NCBI RefSeq assembly: GCF_024643285.1
Contig: NZ_JAMSLW010000005.1
Location: 62,001-126,000 of the forward strand
DNA: 64,000 bases
Direction: 5' to 3'
Source: Parapedobacter lycopersici
Lineage (GTDB): Bacteria; Bacteroidota; Bacteroidia; Sphingobacteriales; Sphingobacteriaceae
Shown here: positions 18,009 through 26,438 of the stretch, in pieces
How positions within the stretch are numbered: position 1 is the first letter of the stretch
Layout: every line of letters begins with the position of its first letter
Position numbers and translations under genes: made by a program
The notes under the pieces: model-generated
The model's database searches: none
Told to the model about the DNA's origin: nothing
What the model saw: the letters and a program-made list of their open reading frames with translations, nothing else

Positions 18009-18377
18009 TTATAATACCTCCGGTGCTAATGATACGATTTTCATGAACTGCTTCTCACGCAATTCCCGTGCTACCGGGCCAAAGATACGCGTTCCCCGCG
18101 GTTCATCCTGATTATTCAATAATACCGCAGCATTGTCGTCGAAACGGATATAAGAGCCATCCTTACGACGGATTTCCTTTTTCGTACGGACAACCACTGC
18201 TTTGGAAACCGTTCCTTTTTTGATGTTTCCTGAAGGCAAAGCGCTTTTCACGGTTACAACAATCTTATCGCCAATCGATGCATAACGTTTGCCTGTACCG
18301 CCCAACACCCGGATCACTAAAACTTCTTTAGCTCCGCTGTTGTCGGCCACATTGAGTCTTGATTCCTGTTGTACCAT
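18009..18377 (-). CDS. rplN: 50S ribosomal protein L14
   Basis: A 122-residue protein beginning [20 protein letters not shown], with the [29 protein letters not shown] block and the [20 protein letters not shown] signature. L14 lies at the subunit interface. Length is exactly typical. Spacings to rpsQ and rplX are one and two bases. Confidence 0.98.
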   Translation of the reverse strand: MVQQESRLNVADNSGAKEVLVIRVLGGTGKRYASIGDKIVVTVKSALPSGNIKKGTVSKAVVVRTKKEIRRKDGSYIRFDDNAAVLLNNQDEPRGTRIFGPVARELREKQFMKIVSLAPEVL

Positions 18378-18378
18378 G

Positions 18379-18633
18379 TTACTTAGCCCTTTCTAAAATT
18401 TCAACTAAACGCCAATTCTTGGTTTTGCTCAGTGGACGCGTTTCCATGATCAACACCGTATCGCCGATACCGCAGGTGTTCTCTTCGTCATGAGCCTTGA
18501 ATTTGGTAGTTTTTTTCACGAACTTACCATAAATAGGGTGTTTCACTTTACGTTCAACAGCCACTACGATGGATTTATTCATCTTGTTGCTTACTACCAA
18601 GCCGATTCTTGTTTTTCTTAAATTTCTTTCCAT
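18379..18633 (-). CDS. rpsQ: 30S ribosomal protein S17
   Basis: An 84-residue OB-fold protein, [20 protein letters not shown], with [20 protein letters not shown] and [23 protein letters not shown]. It is a primary 16S rRNA-binding protein. Order rpmC-rpsQ-rplN is standard. Confidence 0.97.
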   Translation of the reverse strand: MERNLRKTRIGLVVSNKMNKSIVVAVERKVKHPIYGKFVKKTTKFKAHDEENTCGIGDTVLIMETRPLSKTKNWRLVEILERAK

Positions 18634-18647
18634 TTCGACTTTGATGT

Positions 18648-18881
18648 TTATGCCTCAGCGGCTGTTTCGGTAGTTGCGCTGGCCGCCTTTTCGGCGTTCC
18701 TGCGCTTCGTCAGCTCGGTCAGCAACCGCGCAACATTCTTGCGGGTTTGCTTAATCCGGTTCGGATTCTCTATCGCGGAAACAGCATGTGCAAATTTCAA
18801 TTTCGTGAGGGTAGCCTTTTCATCTGTGATCTTGGCCACTAATTCCTCTGTTGACAATTCTACGATTTCTGAATGCTTCAT
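18648..18881 (-). CDS. rpmC: 50S ribosomal protein L29 with short acidic tail
   Basis: A 77-residue protein from ATG 18881 ([20 protein letters not shown]). The two-helix L29 core includes [29 protein letters not shown]. After it comes a small Ala/Thr/Glu tail, longer than in most bacteria. The in-frame ATG at 18926 would add residues unlike the family and is rejected. L29 is near the exit tunnel and signal recognition particle docking site. Confidence 0.94.
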   Translation of the reverse strand: MKHSEIVELSTEELVAKITDEKATLTKLKFAHAVSAIENPNRIKQTRKNVARLLTELTKRRNAEKAASATTETAAEA

Positions 18882-18925
18882 TTTGTTTAATTGTAATACC
18901 GGATATCTTCCATTTCGATACGGCA

Positions 18926-18946
18926 CCTGCCGGTAACGGCGGCAGG
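18926..18946 (-). other. Short stem-loop in the rplP-rpmC spacer
   Basis: CCTGCCG and CGGCAGG form a 7-bp stem with a seven-base loop in the 99-nt gap. There is no T-tract. Role unknown. Confidence 0.4.
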
Positions 18947-18980
18947 GCCAATGGCAGACAGCGCCAGTTGCCTTTATGGG

Positions 18981-19397
18981 TTATACGTAATCTCTACGTA
19001 ACACAAACTTTGTCTGTACCGGCAGCTTCTGTGCAGCTAGGCGAAGTGCTTCCTTGGCTACTTCCAGGGGAACTCCCTCTGCCTCAAACAGCATCCGTCC
19101 GGGACGGACCACGGCTACCCAATACTCCGGGGCACCTTTACCTTTACCCATCCGCACTTCAGCAGGCTTCTTGGTTACAGGCTTGTCGGGGAAAACGCGG
19201 ATCCATACCTGTCCCTCCCGTTTCATATAGCGGGTCACCGCAATACGGGCCGCTTCAATCTGGCGGCTGGTAATCCATGCGGGCTCCATTGATTTGATAC
19301 CGAACGAGCCAAAAGCCAACTCCGACCCACGGGTCGCGTTGCCTTTCATTCGGCCCTTCTGCATCTTCCTGAACTTTGTTCTTTTTGGCTGTAACAT
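18981..19397 (-). CDS. rplP: 50S ribosomal protein L16
   Basis: A 138-residue protein starting [20 protein letters not shown]. Conserved blocks [22 protein letters not shown] and [20 protein letters not shown] identify L16, which helps form the A-site tRNA pocket. Length is typical. It follows rpsC after a 52-nt spacer. Confidence 0.97.
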   Translation of the reverse strand: MLQPKRTKFRKMQKGRMKGNATRGSELAFGSFGIKSMEPAWITSRQIEAARIAVTRYMKREGQVWIRVFPDKPVTKKPAEVRMGKGKGAPEYWVAVVRPGRMLFEAEGVPLEVAKEALRLAAQKLPVQTKFVLRRDYV

Positions 19398-19449
19398 GTT
19401 CGTATCTTACTTTATGCTGCGTCGCGCAGCTGTGTTTTTAATCCTTTAC

Positions 19450-20235
19450 TTATCCTCTGTTTCCACCACCACGGTTTCCACCACCACGGCGCTGATCGCC
19501 TCCACGGCCACGGCGTTGATCGCCACCGCCGCGACGCGGTTCGCCCGCACCTTCTCCTCCACGTGGTTTCGGTCCGGATGCCTGGCCTACATTCGGCGAC
19601 AGGTCACGTTTGCCATATACCTCGCCTTTGCAGATCCACACTTTCACGCCGATCTTACCGTATGTAGTCAATGCTTCAACCAGGGCATAATCGATGTCTG
19701 CACGGAACGTGTGCAGGGGAATCCGTCCTTCTTTATACTGCTCGGTACGGGCCATTTCGGCACCGCCCAAACGGCCGGAGCACATGATCTTGATCCCTTC
19801 AGCACCCATGCGCATGGTCGAGGCGATGGATGTTTTCATCGCACGGCGGAAAGAGATACGTGCCTCCAGTTGTTTCGCAACACCCTCAGCAACCAGGTGA
19901 GCTTCCAATTCCGGACGCTTGATCTCAAAAATATTGATCTGTACGTCTTTCTTGGTTAATTTTTTCAGCTCTTCCTTGATCTTATCCACTTCCTGTCCGC
20001 CCTTACCGATCACGATACCCGGACGAGCCGTGTGTACGGTTACGGTAATGCGCTTCAGTGTACGTTCGATCACCACCTTGGCTACACCGCCTTTGGCGAT
20101 ACGCACCGAAAGGTATTTCCGGATTTTCTCGTCTTCAACTAATTTATCGGAATAGTTATTGCCTCCGAACCAATTGGAATCCCAACCTTTGATGATTCCT
20201 AATCTGTTACCTATTGGATTTGCTTTTTGTCCCAT
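19450..20235 (-). CDS. rpsC: 30S ribosomal protein S3 with Gly/Arg-rich tail
   Basis: A 261-residue protein. [20 protein letters not shown] begins the N-terminal domain, the KH domain holds [14 protein letters not shown], and the C-terminal S3 domain includes [24 protein letters not shown]3 lines the mRNA entry channel. The last 35 or so residues are a low-complexity run of Arg-Gly-Gly units, absent from the 233-residue E. coli protein. The DNA there is a matching imperfect repeat (about 19450-19555). Confidence 0.97.
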   Translation of the reverse strand: MGQKANPIGNRLGIIKGWDSNWFGGNNYSDKLVEDEKIRKYLSVRIAKGGVAKVVIERTLKRITVTVHTARPGIVIGKGGQEVDKIKEELKKLTKKDVQINIFEIKRPELEAHLVAEGVAKQLEARISFRRAMKTSIASTMRMGAEGIKIMCSGRLGGAEMARTEQYKEGRIPLHTFRADIDYALVEALTTYGKIGVKVWICKGEVYGKRDLSPNVGQASGPKPRGGEGAGEPRRGGGDQRRGRGGDQRRGGGNRGGGNRG

Positions 20236-20246
20236 TACTTGATAAA

Positions 20247-20681
20247 TTAGTTTTGTGCTACGCTGTTTTGACTATCCACCACCAACGTGACGTGGTTCGA
20301 CCGTTTCCGGATACGGTATCCGCGGCCCTGTGGAGCCGGACGCAGCCTTTTCAATTGACGCCCTCCGCCTACAAATACTTCTTTGACAAATAAACCGCTT
20401 TCTTCCACGGATTTATCTTCATTCTTGGTCTCCCAGTTTTTAATTGCCGAGAGCAGCAGTTTCTCCACGCGGATCGCTGCTTCCTTATTCGTATGCTTAA
20501 GGATATAAAGGGCGTGCTCTACTTTTTCACCGCGGATCAGATCCACCACCAGGCGCATCTTACGCGGCGACGTAGGGCAGTTCAATAACTTGGCAGTAGA
20601 AGCTCCTCCTACCTGAGCTTTTTCCTGCTCTTTCCGCTGTTTGATGATAACAGACTTCTTCAGTTTTCTTGTTGCTTCCAT
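20247..20681 (-). CDS. rplV: 50S ribosomal protein L22
   Basis: A 144-residue protein. The N-terminal 25 residues are a charged extension; the core begins [20 protein letters not shown] and ends [17 protein letters not shown]. The extended hairpin of L22 reaches the narrow part of the exit tunnel. Longer than the 110-residue E. coli protein because of the extension. The rpsS stop is six bases upstream. Confidence 0.96.
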   Translation of the reverse strand: MEATRKLKKSVIIKQRKEQEKAQVGGASTAKLLNCPTSPRKMRLVVDLIRGEKVEHALYILKHTNKEAAIRVEKLLLSAIKNWETKNEDKSVEESGLFVKEVFVGGGRQLKRLRPAPQGRGYRIRKRSNHVTLVVDSQNSVAQN

Positions 20682-20687
20682 TGCCTA

Positions 20688-20954
20688 TTATTTTTTCTTT
20701 TCTGCGTGGCCTCTGAATGTACGCGTAGGCGCAAATTCACCAAGCTTATGACCCACCATGTTTTCCGTTACATATACGGGAATGAATTTATTGCCGTTGT
20801 GTACCGCAAAGGTATGGCCAACAAAATCAGGTGAAATCATAGATCTCCGAGACCAGGTCTTGATGACTGACTTCTTATTTGTTTCATTCATAGAAAGAAC
20901 TTTTCTTTCTACGTTGTGATCGATATAAGGACCTTTTTTAATTGAACGAGCCAT
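20688..20954 (-). CDS. rpsS: 30S ribosomal protein S19
   Basis: An 88-residue protein, [20 protein letters not shown], with [24 protein letters not shown] and [17 protein letters not shown]. It pairs with S13 in the 30S head. Its start overlaps the rplB stop by one base (TAATG). Confidence 0.97.
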   Translation of the reverse strand: MARSIKKGPYIDHNVERKVLSMNETNKKSVIKTWSRRSMISPDFVGHTFAVHNGNKFIPVYVTENMVGHKLGEFAPTRTFRGHAEKKK

Positions 20955-21778
20955 TATTTCTTCCTTCTCTCAATAATGTAACGATTCGATACTTTCTTCT
21001 TGCTGCGGGTTTTGTAACCTTTAGCCAACAGGCCTTTGCGCGACCGCGGATGACCTCCGGATGCACGGCCTTCACCACCACCCATCGGGTGATCTACCGG
21101 GTTCATAGCCACACCACGTACCCGTGGGCGACGACCCAGATGGCGTTTCCGGCCTGCTTTGCCCAGCACTTCATTCGCTTTCTCGGCATTCGATACCGAG
21201 CCAATGGTAGCCAGGCAGGTAGCCAGGATCATACGGCTTTCACCGGAAGGCAATTTAATGATGGCATATTTGCCATCACGTGCCGCCAGCTGTGCATAAG
21301 TACCGGCGCTGCGCGCGATTGTGCCGCCCTGTCCGGGATTCAATTCGATGTTGTGAATGATGGAACCCAACGGAATGTATTGCAACGGCAGTGTGTTTCC
21401 TACTTCGGGAGCCACCTGGTCGCCAGAAATAATCGTTTGCCCTACCTGAAGCCCTTCCGGCGCCAGGATGTAGCGTTTCTCTCCATCCGCGTAATGCAGC
21501 AATGCGATGCGTGCGGTACGGTTCGGATCATATTCGATCGTGGCAACTTTTGCGGGGATATCTTTCTTATCGCGTTTAAAGTCTATCAATCGGTATGCTT
21601 TTTTATGCCCCCCACCGAGATAACGCATAGTCATTTTACCGGAATGGTTTCTACCGCCTGACTTCTTGATTTTCACTACCAACGACTTTTCGGGAACGTT
21701 TGTAGTGATCGCCGTATAGTCCGCGCCTACTCTGAAGCGCGTGCCAGGGGTAACCGGTTTGAATCTTTTAACTGCCAT
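20954..21778 (-). CDS. rplB: 50S ribosomal protein L2
   Basis: A 274-residue protein starting [20 protein letters not shown], with [21 protein letters not shown] and the conserved [20 protein letters not shown] region close to the peptidyl transferase centre. The C-terminus is basic. Length is typical. It lies two bases after rplW. Confidence 0.98.
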   Translation of the reverse strand: MAVKRFKPVTPGTRFRVGADYTAITTNVPEKSLVVKIKKSGGRNHSGKMTMRYLGGGHKKAYRLIDFKRDKKDIPAKVATIEYDPNRTARIALLHYADGEKRYILAPEGLQVGQTIISGDQVAPEVGNTLPLQYIPLGSIIHNIELNPGQGGTIARSAGTYAQLAARDGKYAIIKLPSGESRMILATCLATIGSVSNAEKANEVLGKAGRKRHLGRRPRVRGVAMNPVDHPMGGGEGRASGGHPRSRKGLLAKGYKTRSKKKVSNRYIIERRKK

Positions 21779-21780
21779 CT

Positions 21781-22071
21781 TTATATCGTACTGTAAAAGT
21801 CAATGGTTTCGCCATCTTTAATCGTAATGATGGCTTTTTTATATTTCGCGGTCTTTCCGGATACGAATCCAGCCTTGGTATAGCGGTTCTTTGCTTTACC
21901 GGCAGTCACGATGGTGTTGACAGCAACAACCGTCACGCCGAACATCGCTTCCACAGCCTGCTTGATCTGTATCTTGTTTGCCTTCGGATCCACTTTGAAA
22001 GCGTAGCGGTTACGTTGCTCCGTAAGCAATGATGCTTTCTCAGTCAATACGGGTTTCTTAATGATTTCCAT
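21781..22071 (-). CDS. rplW: 50S ribosomal protein L23
   Basis: A 96-residue protein from ATG 22071, [20 protein letters not shown], with [22 protein letters not shown]23 is the docking site for trigger factor and SRP at the tunnel exit. The ATG four codons upstream overlaps rplD, so the later start, one base after the rplD stop, is preferred. Confidence 0.96.
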   Translation of the reverse strand: MEIIKKPVLTEKASLLTEQRNRYAFKVDPKANKIQIKQAVEAMFGVTVVAVNTIVTAGKAKNRYTKAGFVSGKTAKYKKAIITIKDGETIDFYSTI

Positions 22072-22072
22072 A

Positions 22073-22702
22073 TTACTTGGCAAATGCCTCCTCCAATGTT
22101 TTAACAGAAGCCTTCGTTAGCAAAAGTTTGCCGGCGTTCAATACGTCATACGTATTCAGCTCATTGGCAGTAATCACTTTCGCCTGCTTCAGGTTCCTGC
22201 TTGATAAATACACGTTGTTGTTTTGTTCGGCCAAAACCAGCAAGGTTTTTTCCCCGGCTACCTTCAGGCTGTTTACCAGGTTTACATAGTGTTTGGTTTT
22301 GATGGAATCAAAATTCACATCATCCAATACCACGATATTGTTTTCCTTAGCCTTGTAGCTCAATGCCGATTTACGGGCCAGCGATTTCAGCTTTTTGTTC
22401 AATTTAAAGCTATAGTCGCGGGGTTGCGGACCAAAAATACGGCCACCGCCATTAAACAGTGGGGATTTAATGCTGCCTGCACGGGCACCGCCGGTTCCTT
22501 TTTGCTTATGCAATTTGCGTGTAGAGCCTGCGATTTCGTTGCGTTGTTTGGATTTATGCGTTCCCTGGCGCTGATTAGCGAGGTATTGCTTTACATCCAG
22601 GTAAATCGCGTGGTCATTGGGTTCCACCGCGAACACCGATTCAGGAAGTTGCACCTTGGCACCTGTTTCTTTCCCTGATATATCTAAAACGTTAACTTCC
22701 AT
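22073..22702 (-). CDS. rplD: 50S ribosomal protein L4
   Basis: A 209-residue protein starting [20 protein letters not shown]. The tunnel loop holds [20 protein letters not shown] and [20 protein letters not shown]. In enterobacteria L4 regulates the S10 operon through its leader; whether it does so here is unknown. It begins four bases after rplC. Confidence 0.97.
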   Translation of the reverse strand: MEVNVLDISGKETGAKVQLPESVFAVEPNDHAIYLDVKQYLANQRQGTHKSKQRNEIAGSTRKLHKQKGTGGARAGSIKSPLFNGGGRIFGPQPRDYSFKLNKKLKSLARKSALSYKAKENNIVVLDDVNFDSIKTKHYVNLVNSLKVAGEKTLLVLAEQNNNVYLSSRNLKQAKVITANELNTYDVLNAGKLLLTKASVKTLEEAFAK

Positions 22703-22706
22703 CTCC

Positions 22707-23324
22707 TTATTTATCTACGATTACGTAAGAACCTTTGGCTCCGGGAATGGAACCGCTAACCACGAGCAGGTTTTGCTCCGGATAGATCTTCAGCACCTGC
22801 AGGTTCTGAATCTTTACGCGGTCGCCGCCTGTACGGCCTGCCATGCGCATCCCTTTGAATACGCGCGAAGGCCATGACGAAGCACCCAGTGAACCGGGGG
22901 CGCGCAGGCGGTTGTGCTGTCCGTGGGTAGCCCCACCAACACCACCAAACCCGTGACGCTTCATAACGCCTTGGAAACCTTTTCCTTTTGAAGTGCCGAC
23001 TACATCGATGTACTCGCCCTCCTCAAAAATGGAAACCGTTACCGTGTCGCCGAGTTCCTTCTCGTCGGGAAAGGTTTTAAATTCTACCAATTTACGCTTG
23101 GGCGTGGTCTTCGCTTTGGCGAAGTGCCCTTTCAAAGGGGCCGTGGTGTTCTTCTCTTTCCTTTCATCGAAGGCGAGCTGAACAGCGGAATAGCCATCCT
23201 TTTCCTCCGTGCGTATCTGCGTTACCACGCACGGGCCAGCTTCAATCACTGTACAGGGAATATTTTTTCCCTCAGCGTCGAAAATGCTGGTCATTCCTAC
23301 TTTTTTTCCAATAATTCCTGACAT
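22707..23324 (-). CDS. rplC: 50S ribosomal protein L3, first gene of the operon
   Basis: A 205-residue protein, [20 protein letters not shown], with the conserved [20 protein letters not shown] and [20 protein letters not shown] stretches that reach towards the peptidyl transferase centre. It is the first gene after the promoter at 23400-23430. In most bacteria rpsJ (S10) stands directly before rplC; no S10 reading frame exists between here and the next gene at 23706. Confidence 0.97.
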   Translation of the reverse strand: MSGIIGKKVGMTSIFDAEGKNIPCTVIEAGPCVVTQIRTEEKDGYSAVQLAFDERKEKNTTAPLKGHFAKAKTTPKRKLVEFKTFPDEKELGDTVTVSIFEEGEYIDVVGTSKGKGFQGVMKRHGFGGVGGATHGQHNRLRAPGSLGASSWPSRVFKGMRMAGRTGGDRVKIQNLQVLKIYPEQNLLVVSGSIPGAKGSYVIVDK

Positions 23325-23343
23325 GTTTTTATTAATCTATTAA

Positions 23344-23398
23344 CGTCCATCGAAGCAGTAGGGCTTCGTTCAAGACATACATCCCGCTAAAACGGACG
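23344..23398 (-). promoter_or_regulatory. Structured leader of the rplC operon
   Basis: The leader of about 70 nt contains a hairpin CGAAGC-6 nt-GCTTCG (23351-23368) and an outer pairing CGTCC (23344-23348) with GGACG (23394-23398). The nested fold could bind a ribosomal protein for feedback control; that is inference from position only. Confidence 0.4.
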
Positions 23399-23399
23399 G

Positions 23400-23430
23400 C
23401 AAAGATAGGAAACTTACATTAAGTATCAAA
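23400..23430 (-). promoter_or_regulatory. Promoter of the ribosomal protein operon
   Basis: On the minus strand TTTG (23430-23427), a 19-base spacer and TATCTTTG (23407-23400) match the Bacteroidota housekeeping consensus exactly. The start site would fall near 23393, about 69 nt before rplC. No other promoter of this quality was noticed in the operon. Confidence 0.8.
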
Positions 23431-23506
23431 CAGTTAGTGAATTATTTTTTTCTTTCGGAAGGACAGGGGTGAAAAACCGGATTCATCGGGATTGGTTTGG
23501 CCTGCA

Positions 23507-23705
23507 TTCGGGAATGTTTCGGGAATTCCCCGGGGTTCCTTCGAGACTCCTTCGGCTGGGCTTCGGGGCTGTCCGAAACCCAGCCGAAGGAATGTCGAAC
23601 AGCAGTCGAAGCGGCCCCGAAGCGCGGTCGAAGGAGCCTCGAAGCAGTCTCGAAGACGTGTCGAAGCGCTCCCGAACACCTCCCGAAGCGGGATCGAAGG
23701 AATGG
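23507..23705. repeat. 11-bp-periodic CGAA/TTCG repeat array with inverted halves
   Basis: From 23574 to 23695 the tetramer CGAA recurs at exactly 11-bp steps, twelve times (23574, 23585, 23596 and so on to 23695). On the left the reverse complement TTCG recurs in 11-bp steps at 23507, 23518, 23540, 23551 and 23562; the unit at 23529 is degenerate (CCCG). The remaining bases of each unit vary. Where the halves meet, CCTTCGGCTGGG (23549-23560) and CCCAGCCGAAGG (23579-23590) form a perfect 12-bp stem. The last unit ends at the base before the stop codon of the AGE-like gene at 23706; the left end lies about 75 bp upstream of the rplC promoter. Because 11 is not a multiple of three, all frames look similar and several stay open; none looks like a protein. 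Function unknown. Confidence 0.85.
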
Positions 23706-25016
23706 TTACGCCGCGCCGCCCTGCGTATCCTGCTTTTGGATCATGCGTTCAAGTGACTGTAACCCAAACATCAGCTGGCGGGGTTCGTGGTAATTTTCCA
23801 TGCTTTTGGTCCGGAGCACGGCTGCCTTGCGGTCGGCATACGAAGGCCAGAACTTATAACCGTCCTGGATAATTTTTTCTTCCACGTAATTCAGCGTCCG
23901 CATATAGGTTTCCCAGGCCCATGGATCGCCCGAGCGTTCCACGAGCATCAGCGTGCCGTTGAGCACTTCCATGGATGTCCAGAGCTGCTTATCGAGTATC
24001 CATGTGTATGCGGCTACATTTTTTACGGTGTGGAAGTATCCGCCGTACACCCGGTCTTCGGCAATTTCAACATGGCGTTTAAATGCGGCACTCGCCCGTT
24101 CAAACAGCGCATCGTCCTTTCGGCGCTCGGCCTCGCGCATGACAAACATCAGTGTTTCAAAGCCGTGGCCAATGACCGAAAACTGGTCATAGCCATTTAC
24201 AGGCGTCGACAGGTCGTGGTTGATCACCTCATTCGTCAGCCCGTGTTCCCGATTGATGTGATGATCCATAATGGCGTTCACGCTGCGGTTGGCCAGCGCC
24301 TCCAGGTCGGCGTCCGCGCCATGCTTTAACATCTGTGTGGATAAACTCAAAAAAATCATCCAATGCCCGAGTATCCGCGGCGCTTCGATGGGCGGCATTC
24401 CCGCCGAGCCAACCACGTAGCTGTAATCCGGGCGGTCATAACGGTCCACGCAACTAAAGATCAGCTGCTTGGCCAGTTCGCGGTATTGCGGCTCCCCGGC
24501 GGCTATCGCATATTCGGCCAGTCCCTCGGCAACAAAAAGGTTCCCGTAGATATCACCCGGGCCATCCAGCGGTTTGCCTTCCCGGCTGTATGTCTTTACC
24601 CAGAATGCATCGCCTTCGGGTCGGAGGGATAGCAGCAGGTCCTTCGTCTTCCCGGCAATTTCAAGGTATTTCGGATTCTTTTCAAAATTATTGTACAGGT
24701 AGGCATAAACCCACAGTCCCCGCCCGTCGAACCATGAACGTTTATCGGTGCCCAGCAGTTCGCCCGTAGCGCAATCCACCTGAAGCAGGAATCCGCCATA
24801 TTCGTGGTCGACCACATAGCTGTCCATATTAGGCAGGAACTGGTCGAAGAGCGCGGTGCGGTACTGATCGCGCAACCGGCTGAGGCCGGCCGGTGTATAA
24901 GGGCTCTCCTGGCCGGATGCGGAGGCTGCACCGGGGATGGCTACGCGGGTTAACAGCGGTGCGCTTAGCCCCAGTAAGAGGTTGTTTTTGATGAATGTTC
25001 TTCTGTTGTTACTCAT
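23706..25016 (-). CDS. AGE-family epimerase/isomerase-like exported protein (copy 1)
   Basis: A 436-residue protein from ATG 25016 (MSNNRRTFIKNNLLLGLSAP), with a twin-arginine-like export signal. The body matches the N-acylglucosamine 2-epimerase family, an (alpha/alpha)6 barrel: DHEYGGFLLQVDCATGE, RSWFDGRGLWVYAYLYNNF, RILGHWMIFLSLSTQML, GLTNEVINHDLSTP, FSVIGHGFETLMF and DRVYGGYFHTV carry the usual conserved His, Arg and Trp residues. It is a clear paralogue of the next gene. Members epimerise or isomerise free sugars or sugar acids; the substrate is unknown and an exported site is unusual for an epimerase. An intrinsic terminator sits immediately before its start, so its expression may depend on read-through. 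Confidence 0.82.
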   Translation of the reverse strand: MSNNRRTFIKNNLLLGLSAPLLTRVAIPGAASASGQESPYTPAGLSRLRDQYRTALFDQFLPNMDSYVVDHEYGGFLLQVDCATGELLGTDKRSWFDGRGLWVYAYLYNNFEKNPKYLEIAGKTKDLLLSLRPEGDAFWVKTYSREGKPLDGPGDIYGNLFVAEGLAEYAIAAGEPQYRELAKQLIFSCVDRYDRPDYSYVVGSAGMPPIEAPRILGHWMIFLSLSTQMLKHGADADLEALANRSVNAIMDHHINREHGLTNEVINHDLSTPVNGYDQFSVIGHGFETLMFVMREAERRKDDALFERASAAFKRHVEIAEDRVYGGYFHTVKNVAAYTWILDKQLWTSMEVLNGTLMLVERSGDPWAWETYMRTLNYVEEKIIQDGYKFWPSYADRKAAVLRTKSMENYHEPRQLMFGLQSLERMIQKQDTQGGAA

Positions 25017-25019
25017 AGC

Positions 25020-25054
25020 GAAAAAAAGCATACCACCCTTTACGGATGGTATGC
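25020..25054 (-). terminator. Intrinsic terminator between the two AGE-like genes
   Basis: On the minus strand GCATACCATCC pairs with GGGTGGTATGC (11 bp with one G-U pair) around a five-base loop (25028-25054), followed by seven T (25027-25021). It ends only four bases before the ATG at 25016, so it overlaps the ribosome-loading region of the downstream gene. Confidence 0.8.
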
Positions 25055-25062
25055 GGTTAAAA

Positions 25063-26406
25063 TTAAGCAAATAGGTTCGAAATATTCCCTTTTCTTTCGA
25101 TCATCCGGTCGACCGTCAGCAGTGCCAGCATCAGTTGGCGTGCATGGTGATAGTGTTCCATTAAGCCGGTATTGGGGTCTTCCATTTTCCGGTCGCCGCC
25201 TGAATTCCAGAACTTGTTGCCCGGTTGATAAAATTTCGCATACATGTACTGATACGTTTCCGCGAAGGTCCGCAGCGCCCATTCGTCGCCGGTGTGCTCA
25301 ATTAAAAAGAGGCTGCCATTCAGGACTTCCTGCTGGTTCCAGAGCGATTTACGAACATCCCAGACATAGTTATCGATGTGCTGGATCGAATGAAAATAAC
25401 CGCCGTAAACCGCATCCCTGGCCACGTCCACATGCTTTTTAAAGGCCTGCTGTGCCCGGTTAAAGAGCGCGGAATCTTTCTTCCTGGCCGCCTCAAACAT
25501 GACAAAGGCGAGGGTTTCCAACCCGTGCCCGATGACGGAGAACTGGTTGTATGCATTGTCCGGCAAACTGAAATCGTGGTTGATCACCTCATTGGTAAGC
25601 CCGTACGCCGGGTTTAAGTGATGTTCCATGATTGCGCTCACGGACCGTGCGGCCAGCTGCTCCAGTTCCTCGTCCGGCTCATGCTTCAGCATCTGGGTCG
25701 ATAAACTCAGGAAAATCATCCAATGACCCAAAACACGGGGACCGTTGATTTCCGGCGCGTCCTTAAGGTAAGACATGTGGTATTTGTAATCCGGCTGATC
25801 GTAGCGGTCGACGCAGCTGAGGATAATCTGTTTGGCCATCGCACGGTGCTGGGGCTCGCCGGAGGCCTTCGCATATTCGGCCAGTCCTTCGGCGACGAAT
25901 AGGCTGCCGTAAATGTCGCCCGGACCGGTAAGCGGCTGACCCTCCCTGGAGAACCGCTGCGGCCAGAAGCTGTTATCTGTTGGCTGCAGCTTCAGGAGGA
26001 TATCCTTTGACTTCGCCGCAATCTCCAGGTACCGGGCATCCTGCCGCAGGTTGTTGTATAAAAAGGAGTATACCCACAGTCCCCGTCCGACAAACCAGGC
26101 CGTTTTCTCCATATTTGTGAGCGCCCCGGTGCGGACATCCAGTGAGCACATTACCCCGCCGAACTCATGGTCTATTGCATATTGGTCCATACTGGGCAGA
26201 AAATGGTCGAACAATTCCGTATGCAGCTTATCCCGCAGTTCCTGAAGCGACCATTCGCCAATGCTGGAAACGACGTTATCTCCGGACGACCCGGAACCTG
26301 TTCCGGCGTTGGTGCACGATTGGCCAACAGCCCCCAAGGCCAGCGTACCCAGTCCGGCCACGGCATTCCCCTTGATAAAATGGCGTCTTGATATGATATT
26401 TTTCAT
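25063..26406 (-). CDS. AGE-family epimerase/isomerase-like exported protein (copy 2)
   Basis: A 447-residue protein. MKNIISRRHFIKGNAVAGLG is a twin-arginine-like signal, followed by a possible lipobox ending GQSC near residue 31. The AGE barrel motifs are the same as in copy 1: DHEFGGVMCSLDVRTG, TAWFVGRGLWVYSFLYNNL, RVLGHWMIFLSLSTQML, GLTNEVINHDFSLP, FSVIGHGLETLAF and DAVYGGYFHSI. It follows susD of unit 1 after 32 bases and so is probably part of that operon. The likely role is conversion of a sugar released or bound at the cell envelope; direct evidence is lacking. Confidence 0.82.
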   Translation of the reverse strand: MKNIISRRHFIKGNAVAGLGTLALGAVGQSCTNAGTGSGSSGDNVVSSIGEWSLQELRDKLHTELFDHFLPSMDQYAIDHEFGGVMCSLDVRTGALTNMEKTAWFVGRGLWVYSFLYNNLRQDARYLEIAAKSKDILLKLQPTDNSFWPQRFSREGQPLTGPGDIYGSLFVAEGLAEYAKASGEPQHRAMAKQIILSCVDRYDQPDYKYHMSYLKDAPEINGPRVLGHWMIFLSLSTQMLKHEPDEELEQLAARSVSAIMEHHLNPAYGLTNEVINHDFSLPDNAYNQFSVIGHGLETLAFVMFEAARKKDSALFNRAQQAFKKHVDVARDAVYGGYFHSIQHIDNYVWDVRKSLWNQQEVLNGSLFLIEHTGDEWALRTFAETYQYMYAKFYQPGNKFWNSGGDRKMEDPNTGLMEHYHHARQLMLALLTVDRMIERKGNISNLFA

Positions 26407-26438
26407 CTTTTTTGTTTTTAAATGTACAATGACGGCGG

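Noticed and set aside
23549-23590. Junction stem of the 11-bp array as a simple terminator for the AGE-like gene
   Set aside because: The 12-bp stem is real, but on the minus strand it is followed by GAGTCTCGAAGG rather than a T-run, so ordinary intrinsic termination does not explain it.
23434-23872. Several open frames of 80-126 codons on both strands across the 11-bp array
   Set aside because: An 11-bp unit rotates through all frames and contains no stop-forming core, so openness is expected by composition. The predicted peptides are low-complexity Arg/Ser/Pro/Glu and match no known fold.
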